A stretch of DNA of 7,532 nucleotides, from contig CAYNBI010000126.1 in the NCBI GenBank assembly GCA_964395315.1, positions 1-7,532 on the forward strand, written 5' to 3'. The notes beneath the pieces were generated by a model. That model ran no database searches and was not told the DNA's origin. It saw nothing but the letters and a program-made list of their open reading frames with translations. Below are positions 5,586 through 7,532 of this stretch, in pieces. Every line of letters begins with the position of its first letter. Within the stretch, counting starts at the first letter, position 1. The stretch is from CAVORB01 sp964395315. Its GTDB lineage: Bacteria > Pseudomonadota > Gammaproteobacteria > Chromatiales > Chromatiaceae. The translations under genes were made by a program, and so were the position numbers.

Positions 5586-5794
5586 AAAAGATCAAGCAGA
5601 CGAACGAATACGGCATCTTCCAGAAACGCTCCGGGCGTTACGCCGTCCGCGATACGAAGAAACAATGGGTACATGGCGAGGACAAGACCAAGGTCCTGCT
5701 CGCCGAGGGCCTGATGAAGCTGCCCGAGCCCAAGCCCGCCGCGCCGGAAGAGGCCCCCGCCGCCGAAGCCTCGGAAGACACCCCCGCCTCCTGA
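5582..5794 (+). CDS. Small basic protein with acidic Pro/Ala-rich tail, unknown function
   Basis: A 70-residue protein with no named family that I can assign with certainty. Residues 1-46 are basic and look folded, with MKKIKQTNEYGIFQKRSGRY and then AVRDTKKQWVHGEDKTKVLLAEGL. The tail 47-70 is rich in Pro, Ala and Glu and probably disordered. Small proteins of this form (KKIK, KRSGRYAV, W-GxxK, LLAEGL) are familiar to me as uncharacterised proteins of gammaproteobacteria. The GTG start overlaps the previous stop (GTGA) and has GAAGAGG 10 nt upstream, which makes it a credible gene despite its size. Its basic, AA-rich 5' end stands out in codon use from its GC-rich neighbours, but this follows from its many Lys codons. 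It is followed by an 88-nt gap with hairpins. Confidence 0.75.
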   Translation: MKKIKQTNEYGIFQKRSGRYAVRDTKKQWVHGEDKTKVLLAEGLMKLPEPKPAAPEEAPAAEASEDTPAS

Positions 5795-5815
5795 CCGCTG
5801 CCGATCGCCGCCTGA

Positions 5816-5851
5816 TCCGGTGCCTTCGCGCACCGGACGGGCTGGTGCCCG
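5816..5851 (+). other. Two adjacent hairpins between the 70-aa gene and hrpB
   Basis: TCCGGTGC (5816-5823) pairs perfectly with GCACCGGA (5830-5837), an 8-bp stem with a 6-nt loop. Directly after it CGGGC (5838-5842) pairs with GCCCG (5847-5851) around a TGGT loop. Neither is followed by a T-tract. They could be a Rho-independent-like barrier of low strength, an RNA-stability element or a 5' leader structure for hrpB. The first stem is the stronger and less likely to arise by chance. Confidence 0.45.
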
Positions 5852-5882
5852 ATGAGCCGCGGTACCCAACGCCACCGTCCCC

Positions 5883-7532
<1,650 letters not shown>

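Overview
The window is GC-rich DNA (roughly two-thirds G+C or more), densely packed with bacterial genes and free of tRNA, rRNA, CRISPR or IS signatures. The gene set (HrpB helicase, YchJ/UPF0225, DUF192, a CarS-like DUF46 protein, DUF4342) together with the base composition suggests a gammaproteobacterium, perhaps of the Ectothiorhodospiraceae/Chromatiales type. That placement is inference from general familiarity, not from a search.

Layout. (1) Positions 1-458, minus strand: an open frame running off the left edge. Its first ~113 codons encode a CDP-archaeol synthase-like (DUF46) membrane protein. It then switches in frame to the dimerisation-domain segment of an M20 metallopeptidase, which is a chimeric ORF. 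(2) 459-603: divergent intergenic region. (3) 604-4713, plus strand: a tight run of five genes: an exported coiled-coil protein of unknown function with 11-residue repeats, a YchJ-like SEC-C protein, an alpha/beta hydrolase with an N-terminal membrane anchor, a lipoprotein alpha/beta hydrolase, and an exported/anchored DUF192 protein. Three of the four junctions are 4-nt stop/start overlaps. (4) 4714-4867: 154-nt gap with a GC-rich hairpin and a strong Shine-Dalgarno. (5) 4868-5794, plus: three small genes: a DUF4342 membrane protein, a degenerate receiver-like domain protein and a 70-aa basic protein with an acidic Pro/Ala-rich tail. (6) 5795-5882: 88-nt gap with two adjacent hairpins. (7) 5883-7532, plus: hrpB, ATP-dependent helicase, cut by the right edge after 550 codons.

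How the genes may work together: the 604-4713 run is mostly envelope-directed (signal peptide, membrane anchor, lipobox, anchored DUF192), so a shared envelope or lipid-related role is possible but unproven. The small trio is the least understood part: a membrane DUF4342 protein beside a receiver-like domain with Glu at the usual phospho-Asp position. No intrinsic terminator with a T-tract was found anywhere, so operon limits are uncertain. The two observations most worth following are the DUF46/M20 chimera at the left edge and the pseudo-receiver trio.
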